Shown: positions 44,655-56,592 of the stretch, piece by piece | How the letters are laid out: each line of letters begins with the position of its first letter | Position numbering within the stretch: the first letter of the stretch is position 1 | Position numbers and translations under genes: made by a program | Notes under the pieces: model-generated | Seen by the model: only the letters and a program-made list of their open reading frames with translations | Database searches by the model: none | What the model was told of the DNA's origin: nothing | Assembly: GCA_016748015.1 (NCBI GenBank) | Contig: JAAOMT010000258.1 | Location: 469,008 to 533,007, forward strand | Direction: 5' to 3' | DNA length: 64,000 nucleotides | DNA from: Geosiphon pyriformis | Taxonomy: Eukaryota > Glomeromycota > Glomeromycetes > Archaeosporales > Geosiphonaceae

Positions 44655-47600
44655 ATGGTTTCAATAATCATGGAAACAAAGCTAAGATTGAGTATTAGGC
44701 CTTGGATCAAGGACAAATTTAATGGGGTGCAAATTTTTACTTCTGGTTTTGACGAAGGTTTTCTGGAGACTGGGATAGCTATTATTATGAACAATTCTCT
44801 GGCTTGGCATGTCTCTAAAGTGGAAAAAGTTCCTGGTCATGTTATTTCTGTTTATCTCTTTTTTAAAGGCAAGATTTCTGTTTTGATTGTTGGTTTGTAT
44901 GCTGGTGCCTCTTTTGGTATTAGATTTGGTCTTGCTTCTGTCATCAATTTCTTCTTGGCTTATGTGGTCAATACCAGTAGTTTTGTTGTTTTAGGTGGTA
45001 ATTTCAATAAGGATGGGTCCAAAAAAAAGAGTGCAAGCTTTGGTTTCTGTTCAAGTTTGGGTCTGGTCAATTTTTTTGGTAGTCACTCCTTGGTTGGGGT
45101 GCCCACTTGGAGTAACTCAAGGGATGTGACCAAAGTTATTGATTACATTTTTTTAGTGAGTGTCTGTTGTCAGTCATGGCTGGGCGCAAAGTTGAATTTG
45201 TGTCTGAATTTTTTGATACCAATCACTTGGCTGTTTTGGTTTCTGTTGGTTTGGGCAGTCTTCTGCATATTCACATAAGTAGTGTACACAAACAGGCTAA
45301 TAGAGATCAGTGGAAGTTCAAATTGAAGAGTGTGGATGATGTTAAATGGAATCATTTTAAGAAATGTTTCTCAAAAAAATTTATGATCAGGATGGTGGAG
45401 TTTGCTGATATGAAACATAGTAGTGATTTGAATGCAATGTGGGAGATTCTCAAAGAGGCGGTGGTGGATTCTGCTGATGCTACCTTCTCCAGGCTTTGGT
45501 TTAATGAGTTTAATTATATAAGGAATAAACTTTCATCAAGGTTCTACAGGTTGGAATTGCTAATGTCCAAGATTACCAAAAATCTGAGCTTGGGTTTACA
45601 TTCGGTGGCTGACCACTTGGTTGACATTTGAATGTTTATTGATGAGGAGAAAGCTTTTAAGATCTGCTTTATGATTGATGATAGAATTGTGGCTATGGAT
45701 GTTCTGTATCACATCTCAGTTGTCAAAAGGAGATATCAACAATCCAAGTATTATGAGTCCAAAGTTGCTAGAGATAACTCTATCAAAAATGCTGTAAAGA
45801 AATGCATGGAAAATTTTTGTTCGGACAAAAGAAAGATGATTAAGAGTATTTTGGATCAGTTTTTTAGGAAAATTGTGCTAGATTACTTGATTGTTGATGA
45901 TAAGCTCATCTTGAAACCTTTGGAGATTAAGACTTCTATTGACACAATTATGGAAGGTTGGACAAGAAAGTGCTTGGGCTTTAGTGTTAGTGCTGGTCAC
46001 TGGTCTAATCAATATGCTTCTTTAAGTTGCGTCAATAATAAAGCTTTCTTGGGTGTTATAGATACTATTAATATGAGTGAGTTTTTATGGGTTGTTGCAG
46101 AGTTGCCTGATGAGAAAACTGCTGAACTTTCTGGCATTCCTAATGAACTCTAGAAACATGGTGCCCTGATTATTTTTGATGGTCTTTTGTGGGTTTTTAA
46201 TGTGTGTTTGGCGACTGTGATGGTTCCCAACCTTTGGCGAAGATCCTGAGTCTTCATAATTCCTAAGTCTTATGATTAGGAGGGTGTTTTAACCAACACT
46301 AGATCTATAACTTTAATTGAGACAGCCTGGAAGATCTTGTCTAAGATTTTTTCTAACAGAATCTTCTTAGCTTGCAGCAATTTTGACATTTTACATGGTG
46401 ATAATTTTTTGGTTCTGAGAGGCACTTCCACACAAACTCCCATCTTCGCTATTGGTTTGGTTGTTGTGGATGCTTTGGAAAAGAACAGGGAGTTGTGGCT
46501 GGTTCTTTAGGATATGCACAAAGCCTATAACTCTGTTGGTTGGTCTCATTTGCTCAGTAGTCTAGTCAGAATCAAAATGTGTTCCCACTTTATAAAATTT
46601 TTTGGAAGTATACACAACAATAGGATCAATTGGGTTATGACAGATTTTGGCTTGACTAATGACTATGTTGTGCATGATGGCCTGGATCAAGGGGAGATGT
46701 TTTCACTGCTACTGTGGAGGATCTTTTATGATTCACTGCTCTGTGAGGTCAAAAAACATGAACAATTGTATGGCTACAGGATATGCTCTAAGTTTCATAC
46801 TAGATCTGAAAAACCTGATCTTAGAAATGCTTTGACATCTTTTTTCACTGCAGGTGCCTTTGTTGATGACACAATCTGGATTGAGAACTGTTTGACAGCT
46901 ACTCAGCAGATCCTTGACATTGTCAGTGAGTTTTTTTCTTTCAATGATATCTCTATAAACACTGAAAAAACGGTTGCTATTCTTATCAATCAGGGCATTT
47001 GTGAGGCTGTTTTGCATATTAGTGGTTTGAGGATTTCAGTGGCCAAGAAAGGTGAGCCTCATAGATACTTAGAGATTTTTTTGTCGACTAATGGTTTAAC
47101 CAAGCCTAGTTTAACTAAAGCCTATAATGATGTGAGGTTTTTTTTGAATGTGATTTTGAGGAAAGCTATTACCAAAAAGCAGTTCTTATATCTGGTTTCT
47201 GTTGTTTTACAACCTATCATTGAATACCGACTTCAGTTCAGCTTTGTGTCAAAGAGTATATGTGATAAATGGGACAGTTTGTTATGAAAAGTTTTTAAGC
47301 TAAAGACTAATCTGCCTAAGAACTTTTCTAATAAAGCTTTGCATCATCCTGAGTTTTATGGCCTGAGGATCTTTGAGCAAGTGCTCACTGAAAACCTGAT
47401 GGCCAACCTGGTAAATTTTTCTAACGTTGGCAGAATTCTTAGCAGATTTTTTGATCACAGGATGATGGACTTGCAATTGGCCAGTTGGATGCTCCAGCAT
47501 CCTCTCTTTTTTCTAGTCCGGCTACCCATTTTGTCTATGAACTGTTTTCTGGCTGGTGCTATGTGTGCTCTCATGTTATACAACCTGTTCTTGAGTGGTA

Positions 47601-49217
47601 CTTTTCTCAATGTTTTTTGTGCTGGAATCAGCATGCCTATCTTGGATATGCTGGGCCTGGATGGGTACCTAAATATGGTGAAATTGCTCAAATTTTATGG
47701 TTTTATTTTTACTGCCCAAATGTTGAATTGTTATGGTGTATGTTTCAGTTGGTGTGCTTTTTGCAAATGGAAGAGACTTGACCTGAGAGATCCAGTCTCT
47801 GTATGGTTCATGTTGCTTGCCAATTTTGTTGAGGGTGGTATTTTGGGTGGAGCTCTGGCATCACACTTGACTTAAGTGAACTCTTTTTGTGATGTTGGTT
47901 TTGTTGCTGGGCATTTGATCACTTCTGGAAGCAATCCTGTTGAGGTCTACACTGACAGTTCTGTCAAGGGTTTTGGCTCCGTTAATGCATGTGGTGGCAC
48001 TGCCACCTATTTTCCAGATGCTGATGTTAGTATTAGTATGCATGTTCATGGCTTGTTGTCATCAACATTGGTTGAGCTGTATGCTATCGCTTTGGTTTTG
48101 GAGTGTGTGCCTGCCTCTAGTGCTGTTATTTTGTCAACTAACAATCAAGCTTTGCTGGTAACGTGTGATTTTAGTTTGAGTGCATCTGGCCCTGATTTTT
48201 GTCACAAATGCTGGATCAAGAAAGAACATATTCGTCATTCCATTTTAAGTAAAAACTTGTCAGTCATATAGAGAAAGGTTAAAAAACATTTGGGGGTTGT
48301 TGGGAATGAATGAGCTGATTTTTATGCTGATACAACAGTTTGTTTTAAATTTTTGTTGTCTCTCAATGTGCCGTACTGCTTCCTTTGTGTTGAGAATAAA
48401 CCTGTTTCTGGAAATGCACATTACTTTATTAAGATTTTGTTTGATTCAATTAATTATGTCAGATGGGAGTCTAAGTGTGTGAGTGGTGTTATTGGGATAG
48501 GTGCTTTTGCCAATATTGATATGGACAAGTCCTTTGGTGTTTGGCAACCTGATGGCAAGATTTGTTTAGACTTTACCAGTTTGTTTTTGGCTTTTCTGTA
48601 TTCCTATTTGTTGAAGGCTTTGCACCATTGCCTGCCAGTCACCATGAAAAAGAGGCTTTATGATCCAAAGCATCTTAGTGTGCTGTGCATTAGATGTGGT
48701 ATGACCAAAAATTCTGATTACATGTTTCTATGCACTCATGATAACAATGCCAAAAAAGATTTGTTGTTGGCTGCTCGTGCTAATTGGAGTGTGTTGATGG
48801 GTGCTTCTGCTGTTGATGGTGTGATTGCCTATTCGCTATGTAATGCTGTGTCATCTACTGGCCAAAAAGTTTGTTTTAAAGGATTGGGTGGCTGATGCTT
48901 TCTGGTGTTTTGGGTCTAAAGCTGGTGGTAATTCAATCATCAGGTTGGTTCATAGTATCGCCAAGGGTCACTGGTCCAATATTTGGTTGCCTGTGGCTAA
49001 ACTGAAATCATTTTATAAGAAAAATAATATTCTGTCCTGTAATGAGTCAGTCATTCTTTCAGTTGCTGGTTTGTCCCTTTCTCGGCCTGCCAAGGTCATC
49101 CATAGCTTTAGTATCAGGTTGGGCATTCATGTGTGTTTTGGTTTGTATCTTCATTTAGCTAGTTTGGGTTTTGGCTTTCTTAGTCATTTTCCTGTAGTGG
49201 TTCCTATAAGTGTGTAG
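44655..49217 (+). pseudogene. LINE copy 1 ORF2 (endonuclease, RT, RNase H), decayed
   Basis: Domains follow copy 2: endonuclease (SIIMETKLRL; VVLGGNFNKDG, where the motif Asp is Asn), reverse transcriptase with an intact FVDD box at about 46859-46870, a degenerate RNase H (VYTDSSVKG near 47945) and a C-terminal zinc-finger-like motif (CIRCGMTKNSDYMFLC). Two frameshifts (near 45160 and 48870) and about nine nonsense codons (for example TGA 45629, TAG 46151, TAG 46508, TGA 47285, TAA 47873, TAG 48269) inactivate it. The TAG at 46508 precedes DMHKAYNSVGW at the same site as a TAG in copy 2. Confidence 0.8.
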
Positions 49218-49345
49218 TGCTGCCTTAATTGGCCCGAGTGACCAGTCACGTATAGAAAGAGCATGAGCCATGTTTAATTTATGATCTTGTTTGATTATAT
49301 GTATTTAGATAGTGATTGGGCTGTACTCATAAAACTCTAATAAAA
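44655..49345 (+). mobile_element. LINE copy 1, 3' part
   Basis: This is the continuation of copy 1 after gypsy A: ORF2 to 49217, the conserved 3' untranslated block, then an A-rich tail (CTAATAAAAAAAA). The first four bases are the second ATGG of the target duplication. Confidence 0.88.
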
Positions 49346-49689
49346 AAAAATAAAATAATAAATTTTTTTTAGTTAAAAAGAAAAAAAATTTTAATATTGT
49401 TTTTTTTTAATTAGTATAAACTAGTAAACAAAAATAGTGACAACAAAAAAAGTTCTTAAAAATAATAATAATATATTATTATAAACCAATAAACTTTAAT
49501 TTAACAGAAATAACAATACCAAAAACACTAAAATTATTTTTGTTATTATTAAAAAAAATATTAAAAAAAATATTATAAAATACAACAAAAATAGAAAAAA
49601 AAAGAACCAAAAGCCACTACAAAAAATTTTACAATCTTAAATATGATTAAAAAAAAAAAACACTAATAACAATATTAAATTTTTTTTCT
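49346..49689. other. AT-rich spacer between LINE copies 1 and 2
   Basis: A very AT-rich stretch follows the A-rich tail of copy 1. No gene, RNA or clear duplication was seen. Confidence 0.5.
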
Positions 49690-49811
49690 TTCTTTTGTTG
49701 ATCCCCTGGTCACAACAAGAGCATTGAGTAGCCAGAAAAATACGCTTCCCTTTTCCCTTTTCCCTTATTATTTTTTTCGTTATTTCTTTCAATACCCCTT
49801 TGTTCACTGCT

Positions 49812-51770
49812 ATGGAACCGACAAGCTCTTTTGTTGGTGGTTCTGGGTCTGGTTTGACTGGATTGGGGACCCAGTCTGGTGTTAGAAGCAAGAAGTGTGT
49901 TGAGGGTGTCTACTATCGCGGTGTGTCGTACAAGAAGCCAAGAAAGCCTGAAGCTGCTGGGAGGATGGTGGATTCGTCGGCTGGTCCTCTCTCTGTAGGC
50001 GTCTTGGGTGCTGACGGGGTGGAACGCAAAAAGTCCTGGGGCAGTGACATAGAAAGCGATAGTAATAGTGTTAGCGAGATCTCGGATATGGAAAACTTAA
50101 AGAACATGGTTGCAGAGGAAACAAGTTACATGGATTCGAATGTCTTGAATACTAACAATATGACAAACGATACCACTCTGAGGATGACAAGGACTGTGAC
50201 TTATGTGCTGGGCCAACCACCGAAACCTCCTGCTTTTGACAAAATGAGTGATGATAAAGATGCCATGGTACTTCTATTCCCGAAATTCTCTGGTTCCAAG
50301 CGCTTGCTGGCAGTTGAGTCACGTGTCACGGATAATAAGAATTTTGAACCAGTTAAATCGTTCACCTTGGATATTAAGATTTCAGCAGTGCCTGGGAAGA
50401 CAAATGTTGACAAATTAATGGCTGTAAAAAAAATCTTTTATCGAATTGATAGATTTGGGGGAGCTTCGACTCCCTCAAAATTTCCAGGAATAATAAGATC
50501 ATCATTTACATCTGAAAAAAGTTTGATTAAAGCAAGGGAAATGGCAATCAGTGAAAAAATTTTGGTGAATAATGATCTAAGAAAAGTAAACAGCCGTTCA
50601 GATCGGAGAGTGATCATCAAGGAAATCCCAGTGGATCTTCCCAAATTGGTGATTGAGGCAGTGTTCTCCAAGTTTGGCAAAATTATTTCAATCAAAGTAC
50701 AGCTTATTGGTCTTTGGTAAAAGGCCCTAGTGGAATATGAATCATCTGAGATGGCTGATTTGGTCACAGCTAGATGGTCTGTGCTCATGGGAAAGAATTC
50801 TGTTCACGTGGCAAAGGCAAATATTGATAAACAAACATGGGTATCTAGAGATCAGCATCGGGCATTGCTTTACACTCTTTTAGTTGGCATCAATGCTCAT
50901 GACCTCTCTAGTTTGTTGGAATCATATGGTGGGAAGACTTGTTATATTGGCTGTAATCCTAATTCATATGTTCGTGATAGATGCGCTGTAATTTGTTTTG
51001 GTAATAAGGCATCCAAGTTGGCTGCTATTGGTACCGTTCCAGTTTTCAAAAATGTGAATTTGTATTGGGCTGGTCTCTCTTTGGCCAGTTGTACTCGTTG
51101 TAAACAATTCAGTCATGTTATGGTCAACTGTTCCTTAGGTGAGTATTCTGGTGTTCGAGGAAGAAGGGTGGTTTCTGAACAAGATTGGATTTGTCTAGCA
51201 GGAATATATAAGAAGAAGTCAGCTTCTGTCACTCGTCCAGTCTCATTTGGTGGTAAAACATGGGCCCAAGTTGTTGGTGGCTCTCCTTCTCATATGATTT
51301 CCTCTGATTTGGTTGGTACTGGTTTGCATTCTGGTTTGGTTCCTTCTTCAATGGCGACTGTCTCTCCTACCGTTTCTTATTTGAATGACTGGCTGGCGAT
51401 TTTGGAGTGCTCTTTGGAGCTTTTAACTGACCACATTTCTGGCATTTTGGTTAGACTAGAATCCATAGATTTGGTTCCTGTGGTGACCCCTTCTCTGAGC
51501 CTTCTTCCTGTTGTTTCTGAAACTTTGTCTTCTGATGTGATTTCTGATATGATTTTGGATACTGCTTTGGTCTTGCCTGGTACTCCTCTGTCTGTTATTC
51601 ATGATGCTGTTGTTAAGCTCAGCTCTAGTAGTTCCAAAGTTTTCACTGCCAAAGTGAGTGGTTTAGAAACAAAATTGATTGCTTTGGAGGTCTCAATTGG
51701 TTCAGTTTTGAATAAGTTAAACATTCTGTGCTCTGGTTCGGGTTTGTCAGTTCTCCTGTCTTCTCAATGA
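49812..51770 (+). pseudogene. LINE copy 2 ORF1 (RRM, CCHC knuckle, coiled coil)
   Basis: The product has 652 residues in one frame if the single TAA at 50718-50720 is ignored. The N-terminal 200 residues are Ser-, Gly- and Asp-rich. An RRM-like fold follows at about 270-330 (RVIIKEIPVDL, then KALVEYES); the TAA falls inside it, where a Gln codon is expected. A CCHC zinc knuckle, CTRCKQFSHVMVNC, lies near residue 430, then FGGKTWAQVVGG. The C-terminal 120 residues are heptad-rich. The protein would bind LINE RNA. The start ATG at 49812 follows a long leader. The TGA stop overlaps the ORF2 ATG as ATGA, as in copy 1. Confidence 0.82.
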
Positions 51771-54700
51771 CTCATTTAATTTGGAAGATTGCCACGTGTA
51801 ATATAAGAGGTATGAACAATCCTGCAAAACAGGAAGATATTATTTGTTGGCACAAGGATATGAACAATTTGATTTCTATCGTTACTGAGACCAAACTGAA
51901 GGGCAAGATCCATCTATGGATTGCAACTAAGTTTAATGGTGTTCGGGTCTTTACTTCAGATCAAGATTCTGGCAATCTGGGTTTGGGTGTAACTATTGTT
52001 GTGAACGATTCTCTGGCCCGCCATGTGTGTAAGATTTCTGAGGTGCCTGGTCGGCTACTCTCAATTAAGATGCTTTTTAAGAACAAACTTTCAGTATCAA
52101 TTTTGGGGCTTTATGCTGGTGCTTCTCTGGCAACACGTTTCTCTCAAGCCAGTAAGGTCAATTCTCTGATAGCTGGGGCTGTGAACGAGTCTTCTTTTGT
52201 TGTTTTGGGTGGTGATTTCAATGAAGATGGCTCTCGCAGGTGTGCTAGTTTTAAGAAGTGTTTGGATTTGGGTTTGGTCAATTCTCTGGTGGGGAATTCA
52301 TTGGCTAAGTGTCTTACCTGGAAAAATTCAAGGGGTGTTGTCAAGACTATTGATTACGTGTTTGTTTTGTCAAATTTGGTCAATGCAATAGTGAACCGAG
52401 ACATTTTAGATGTTAGTGAGTATTTTGATATTGATCATCAAGTGGTTTGCATGTCCGTGGGTTTGGGTGGGCTTTTGGATGTGCATTTGAATTCTCTTTG
52501 TAGGCAGGTGAATAGAAATCGATGGAAGTTTAACATTAGGGGTGCTGATGAGAGTAGATGGGACAATTTCAGGAGTGCCACTTTGGCCAACACAGCAATG
52601 TTCTCAGATAAGTTTGCCACTGCTGTGAGATTCTCCAATTTGGATGTAATGTGGGCCATCATTCACAAGATCATGGTGCTTTCAGCAGATGGTATTTTCA
52701 AAAAAAAATGGTTTAAGAACTTTGATAGATCTTTCTCCAAGAAATCTTCGAAGTTTCACAAATTGGAGCTTTTGGTTTCTAAAATTTTTAAGGTGTCACG
52801 TAAGGGAGATATTGTTGGTTTTTTTTCTTTCATGAATTGTTGGGCTTTGCTGGACAGTGTTAAGGCTTTAGTCATTTAGGATCTGATGGATTCTGGTATA
52901 GACTCTGGTCATGTCTTTTCTGCTCTCTCGAGTGCTTAGAAATCATATCGTGCATCCAAGCTCGTTGAGTCTTAGATTGCCAAGGAGGCCAACATTAGAT
53001 CAGCCATAGATAAGAGGATGGAGAACTTTGAGGTCGATAAAAGTCATACAATAAAGAGTGTGCTGGAGTGCCCATTTCGTAAGGTGATGCTTGACCACTT
53101 GGTTGTTGATAGTGAGCTGGTTTTGGAGTCTGATCAGGTTAAGAGCAAGATGAACGTGATTATGGAGGAGTGGACTAGGAAGCGTCGGGTGGTCAACAAT
53201 ATGTCAAGCGAATGGTGTCACCAATATCAGCCTTTAGAGTATGTTTTTGATGAGGCTTTCTCAGGAATAATGTGTCTGATTGGTTTTGACGAGTTGTTTG
53301 AGATGGTTTCTGTCCTTCCTGATGGCAAAACTGCTGGTCTGTCGGGTATATCAAATAAGCTTTGGAAACATTGTGATAAGTCTGTCTTGGAAATGTTATT
53401 GGTGCTTTTGAACTCTTGCTTGGCTGGTGAATCAGTGCCTGGCCCATGGAAAAAGGCCTGGGTTTCGATGATTCCCAAGCCTTATGAATGGGAAGGTGTT
53501 CTGACGAACACATATCCTATTGCTTTGATCAAAACAGCTCGTAAGATTCTTTCCAAGGTTCTTTCTAATAGGATTTCTGCTGCATGCAGTACTTTCGATG
53601 TTCTTCATGGGGATAATTTCTTGGTTTTGAAGGATATGACTACTCAGTCTCCCATTTTTGCAATTGGTTTGGTAATTGAGGATGCTCTGGAAAAGGACCG
53701 TGAACTCTGGCTGGTATTATAGGATATAAAAAAGGCTTACAATTCAGTTGGCTGGGAGCATCTTGAGAAAAGCCTGGTCAGGATTAAGATGTGCAGCAAG
53801 TTTATTTGGTTCTTTGGTAGCATACATAAGAGTCGCACTAATTAGATGATGACGGATTTTGGTTTGACTGGTGGTTATTGTGTATATGATAGCTTAGATC
53901 AGGGTGAAGTTTTTTCCCTTCTTCTGTGGCACATCTTCTATGATCCTTTGTTGTGTGAAGTCAAACGTCAGGAGAGTGTGTGTGGATATAGGCTTAATTT
54001 GTACTTTATTTCTAAAAATGGGCATGCTGAGACTCAGGCTGGATGTTCTTCCTTTTTTGCCACTGGTGCTTTTGTCAATGATACAATTTGGATTGGTAAC
54101 AGTCAAGCTGCTACTCAGCACATTCTCAATGTTGCCAGTGAATTCTTTCGGATCAATGATATCTCTATCAACAATGCCAAAACAGTCGCCATTCCCTTTA
54201 ATAGCAGAGTCAGCAGTCCCTCCCTTTCCATTAGCGGCTCTCCCATTTCCATTGCCAAAAAGGGGGAATCTCATCGATATCTGGGTATTTTTCTTTCAAC
54301 TGAGGGTCTTTCGAAGTCAAGTTTGACTAAGGCACATTTGGACATTCGCTTTTTTGTCAATTTGGTTCTGAGGAAGGCTGTTTCAGATAAACAATTCTTA
54401 TACTTGGTGTTGGCGGTTTTCTAGTCCATAATCAGTTATCGGACACAATTTAGTTTTATATCAGTTGGTGTTTGTGCCAAGTGGGATGCTCTGATTCGCA
54501 AGGGCTTGAAGCTTAAATCTGGTCTTCCACTTGATTTTCCCAGTGATACGCTACACCACCTTTCATTTTATGGTTTGAAATCTTTCTCACAGGTACAGTC
54601 TGAGTGTAAGATGGCCTCTCTTGTCAGTTTTGTGAACTCTAGTGGGATCTTGGGTCGCTTATTTTCTCACAGGTCTTATGACTTGCAAGTTCGGTGTTGG

Positions 54701-56455
54701 CATCCTATTCATTCATTAAATTCTTCTGTTTGTGTTAATATCAGTGCTTCCAACAACTTTTTAGCAGAATTGGTCTGTATTCTTCTTGACTGCAATTTGT
54801 TTTTGGGTGGATCTTTTGTTGGGTCTTTTCGGTCTAGTGACAGTGCACCTATGTCTACTGTTTTAGGTGAATCTAAGTTTTCCAAGTTTCTTTTTTCTCT
54901 CCGATGGTTTGGTGTTGCCTTTGTAGATCAACTTCGTGATTGTCATGGTGCCATCTTTGACTGGTATACCTTCAAGCGTTGGAAGAGGCTGGACCCCTGT
55001 GGCCCCGTTTCAGAATGGTTCAGGCTTGCTACTGCATTTCTCAATAGTGCTTCTCTCCCTTCTAATGATCGGGTTGTCTCAAATAGTGCTGTTCATCAAG
55101 ATATTCTTGGTTCTGCTGATTATGCTTCTGTTTGTGGTTGTCTTTCTCAAGTCATTTCTGGTAGCTTGTCTGTTTACACGGACGGATCTTTGGGAAGTTT
55201 GGGTACTACTAAATGTAGAGCTGGTACTGCTGTTTTTTTTGAGGACATTGGTTTGGGTTTGGGGGTTGGTGTATCGGACTTGATGTCATCCACCCTTGTG
55301 GAATTACAGGCTATTGCATTGGCCATGGAGTGTGTTCCGTCGTTCTGTTCCGTTTGCATGTTTTTTGATAGTCAGTCAGCTTTGAGTGCTTGTGTGTCAG
55401 AATTGAATCTTGTGTGTCCTGACTTTCGCAATCAGTGTTGGGTCAAGTGTCAGCATATCACTAATGTTATTCATAGTAAAAATTTGAGAGTTTGTTGGCA
55501 CAAAGTCAAAAGTTACTCTGGTGTTTCTGGTAATGAACATGCTGATGAGATTGCTGGTATTGCCTCTCTTTCCAGTTGGCATCTGCATCCTTACTTGGAT
55601 GAACACTTTCTGGTGGCTGACGGTGGTGTGGTTTCGGGCAATTTGAAACACTTTGTTTGTGATATTTGCCAATCGATTTGTCGTGCACACTAGAAAGTTG
55701 GTTCTGGTGCTAAGTTTTTAAGGAATGATTTGCTTTTTAATGTTGACTGGTTCCGCTTTTCTTTGGTCTGGCATCCTGACTTGCACATGGCCACCAGTTC
55801 TACTAGCAGACTTTTGGCTAATGCTCGTACCTATTTCATGAAGGCTCTGCATCACCAGTTGCCTGTTGTTGTAAAGAAGTGTCTTTATAATAAATGCTAC
55901 CCTAGTGTGCTGTGTTTATATTGTGGTGATGTGGAGTCTTCAGACCATGTGTTCTTTTGTAAGGTCGACAATTCTGCTCATAGTTGGATTTTGGAGTCTC
56001 ATGTGGCTTCTTGGAAGGCTCTTACTGGTTTGTCACTCTTTTCGTCAGTTGTAATGCAGCTTTTGTCATCTTGTGCTTCTGATTTTCCTGTGTTTGTGGT
56101 TCTATGCAAGGGTTTTGTGTTTAATAATTGGTTTTGCAAGGCTGTTTCTATGTTCTGTGATCCCAAAATTGCGGGATTGGAGGTGGTTAAGTTTGTGCGC
56201 TCTCTTAGTCTTGCCTTTAGGGATGGTGTTTGGATGGTTCGTGCTAAGCATCATGCTTACATGGAGAAGGCCAAGTTGATTCCATTGGATGGTTCAACAC
56301 CTGTTTCAGTCTCTGGTTTGGTTTCAGGAATTTTTGCTGGTGTTGTCAAGCTGCTTGGCATTGCTGAGGCTGTGGACATTTGTTTCGGTTTTCATAAACC
56401 ATGTTTATTTTTTTCTGGTATAGGCAGTTCAGTTTCAGTTCATATATCTGTGTAG
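51767..56455 (+). pseudogene. LINE copy 2 ORF2 (AP endonuclease, RT, RNase H, zinc finger)
   Basis: The 1,562-codon frame has no indel. Domain order: AP-like endonuclease (ATCNIRGMN; VTETKL; GGDFNE at about residue 147; TIDYVFV; DIDHQVV), reverse transcriptase from about residue 560 (MIPKPYEWEG), box FVNDTIWI near 768 (first Asp changed to Asn), RNase H (VYTDGS near 1136, VELQAIALAME, FDSQSAL, GNEHADEI), and a C-terminal CLYCGDVESSDHVFFC. Seven nonsense codons, all TAG, lie at 52877, 52937, 52973, 53720, 53843, 54422 and 55691. The enzyme would nick DNA and copy element RNA at the target. Confidence 0.85.
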
Positions 56456-56579
56456 TATTGTTCTGATCGGTCCGAGTGGCTGATCACGTATAGACAATGC
56501 ATGATTCACACCTAGTATAGATCATTTCCTTGATGTATAGCTCTAGGTAGTGTTTGGACTTCACTTGTAAAATGAAATA
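56456..56579 (+). other. Conserved LINE 3' untranslated block (copy 2)
   Basis: The block after the ORF2 stop contains a GGTCCGAGTGGCTGATCACG core, then TAGACAATGCATGATTCACAC, and ends TTGGACTTCACTTGTAAAAT before the A-rich tail. Equivalent blocks follow the other copies at 21550-21660, 49218-49340 and 59079-59195 and, on the minus strand, at about 16160-16290. It is the likely recognition region for the element RT. Confidence 0.65.
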
Positions 56580-56592
56580 AAAAAAAAAAAAC

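Larger units (their letters stand above)
49690..56592 (+). mobile_element. LINE copy 2, near full length
   Basis: This is the best-preserved Tad-like LINE: a pyrimidine-rich leader (with CCCTTTTCCCTTTTCCCTT at about 49748-49766), ORF1, an overlapping ORF2, a 3' untranslated block of about 120 bp and an A-rich tail. Neither ORF has a frameshift. Damage is confined to one TAA in ORF1, seven TAG in ORF2 and an RT active-site change. The 5' end and target duplication could not be fixed in the AT-rich flanks. Confidence 0.88.

Noticed and set aside
51767-56455. Nuclear reassignment of UAG to an amino acid
   Set aside because: Host genes here end normally in TAG (the F-box gene and the gene at 11208), and some LINE TAG sites expect Trp and others Gln, so one consistent meaning does not fit.
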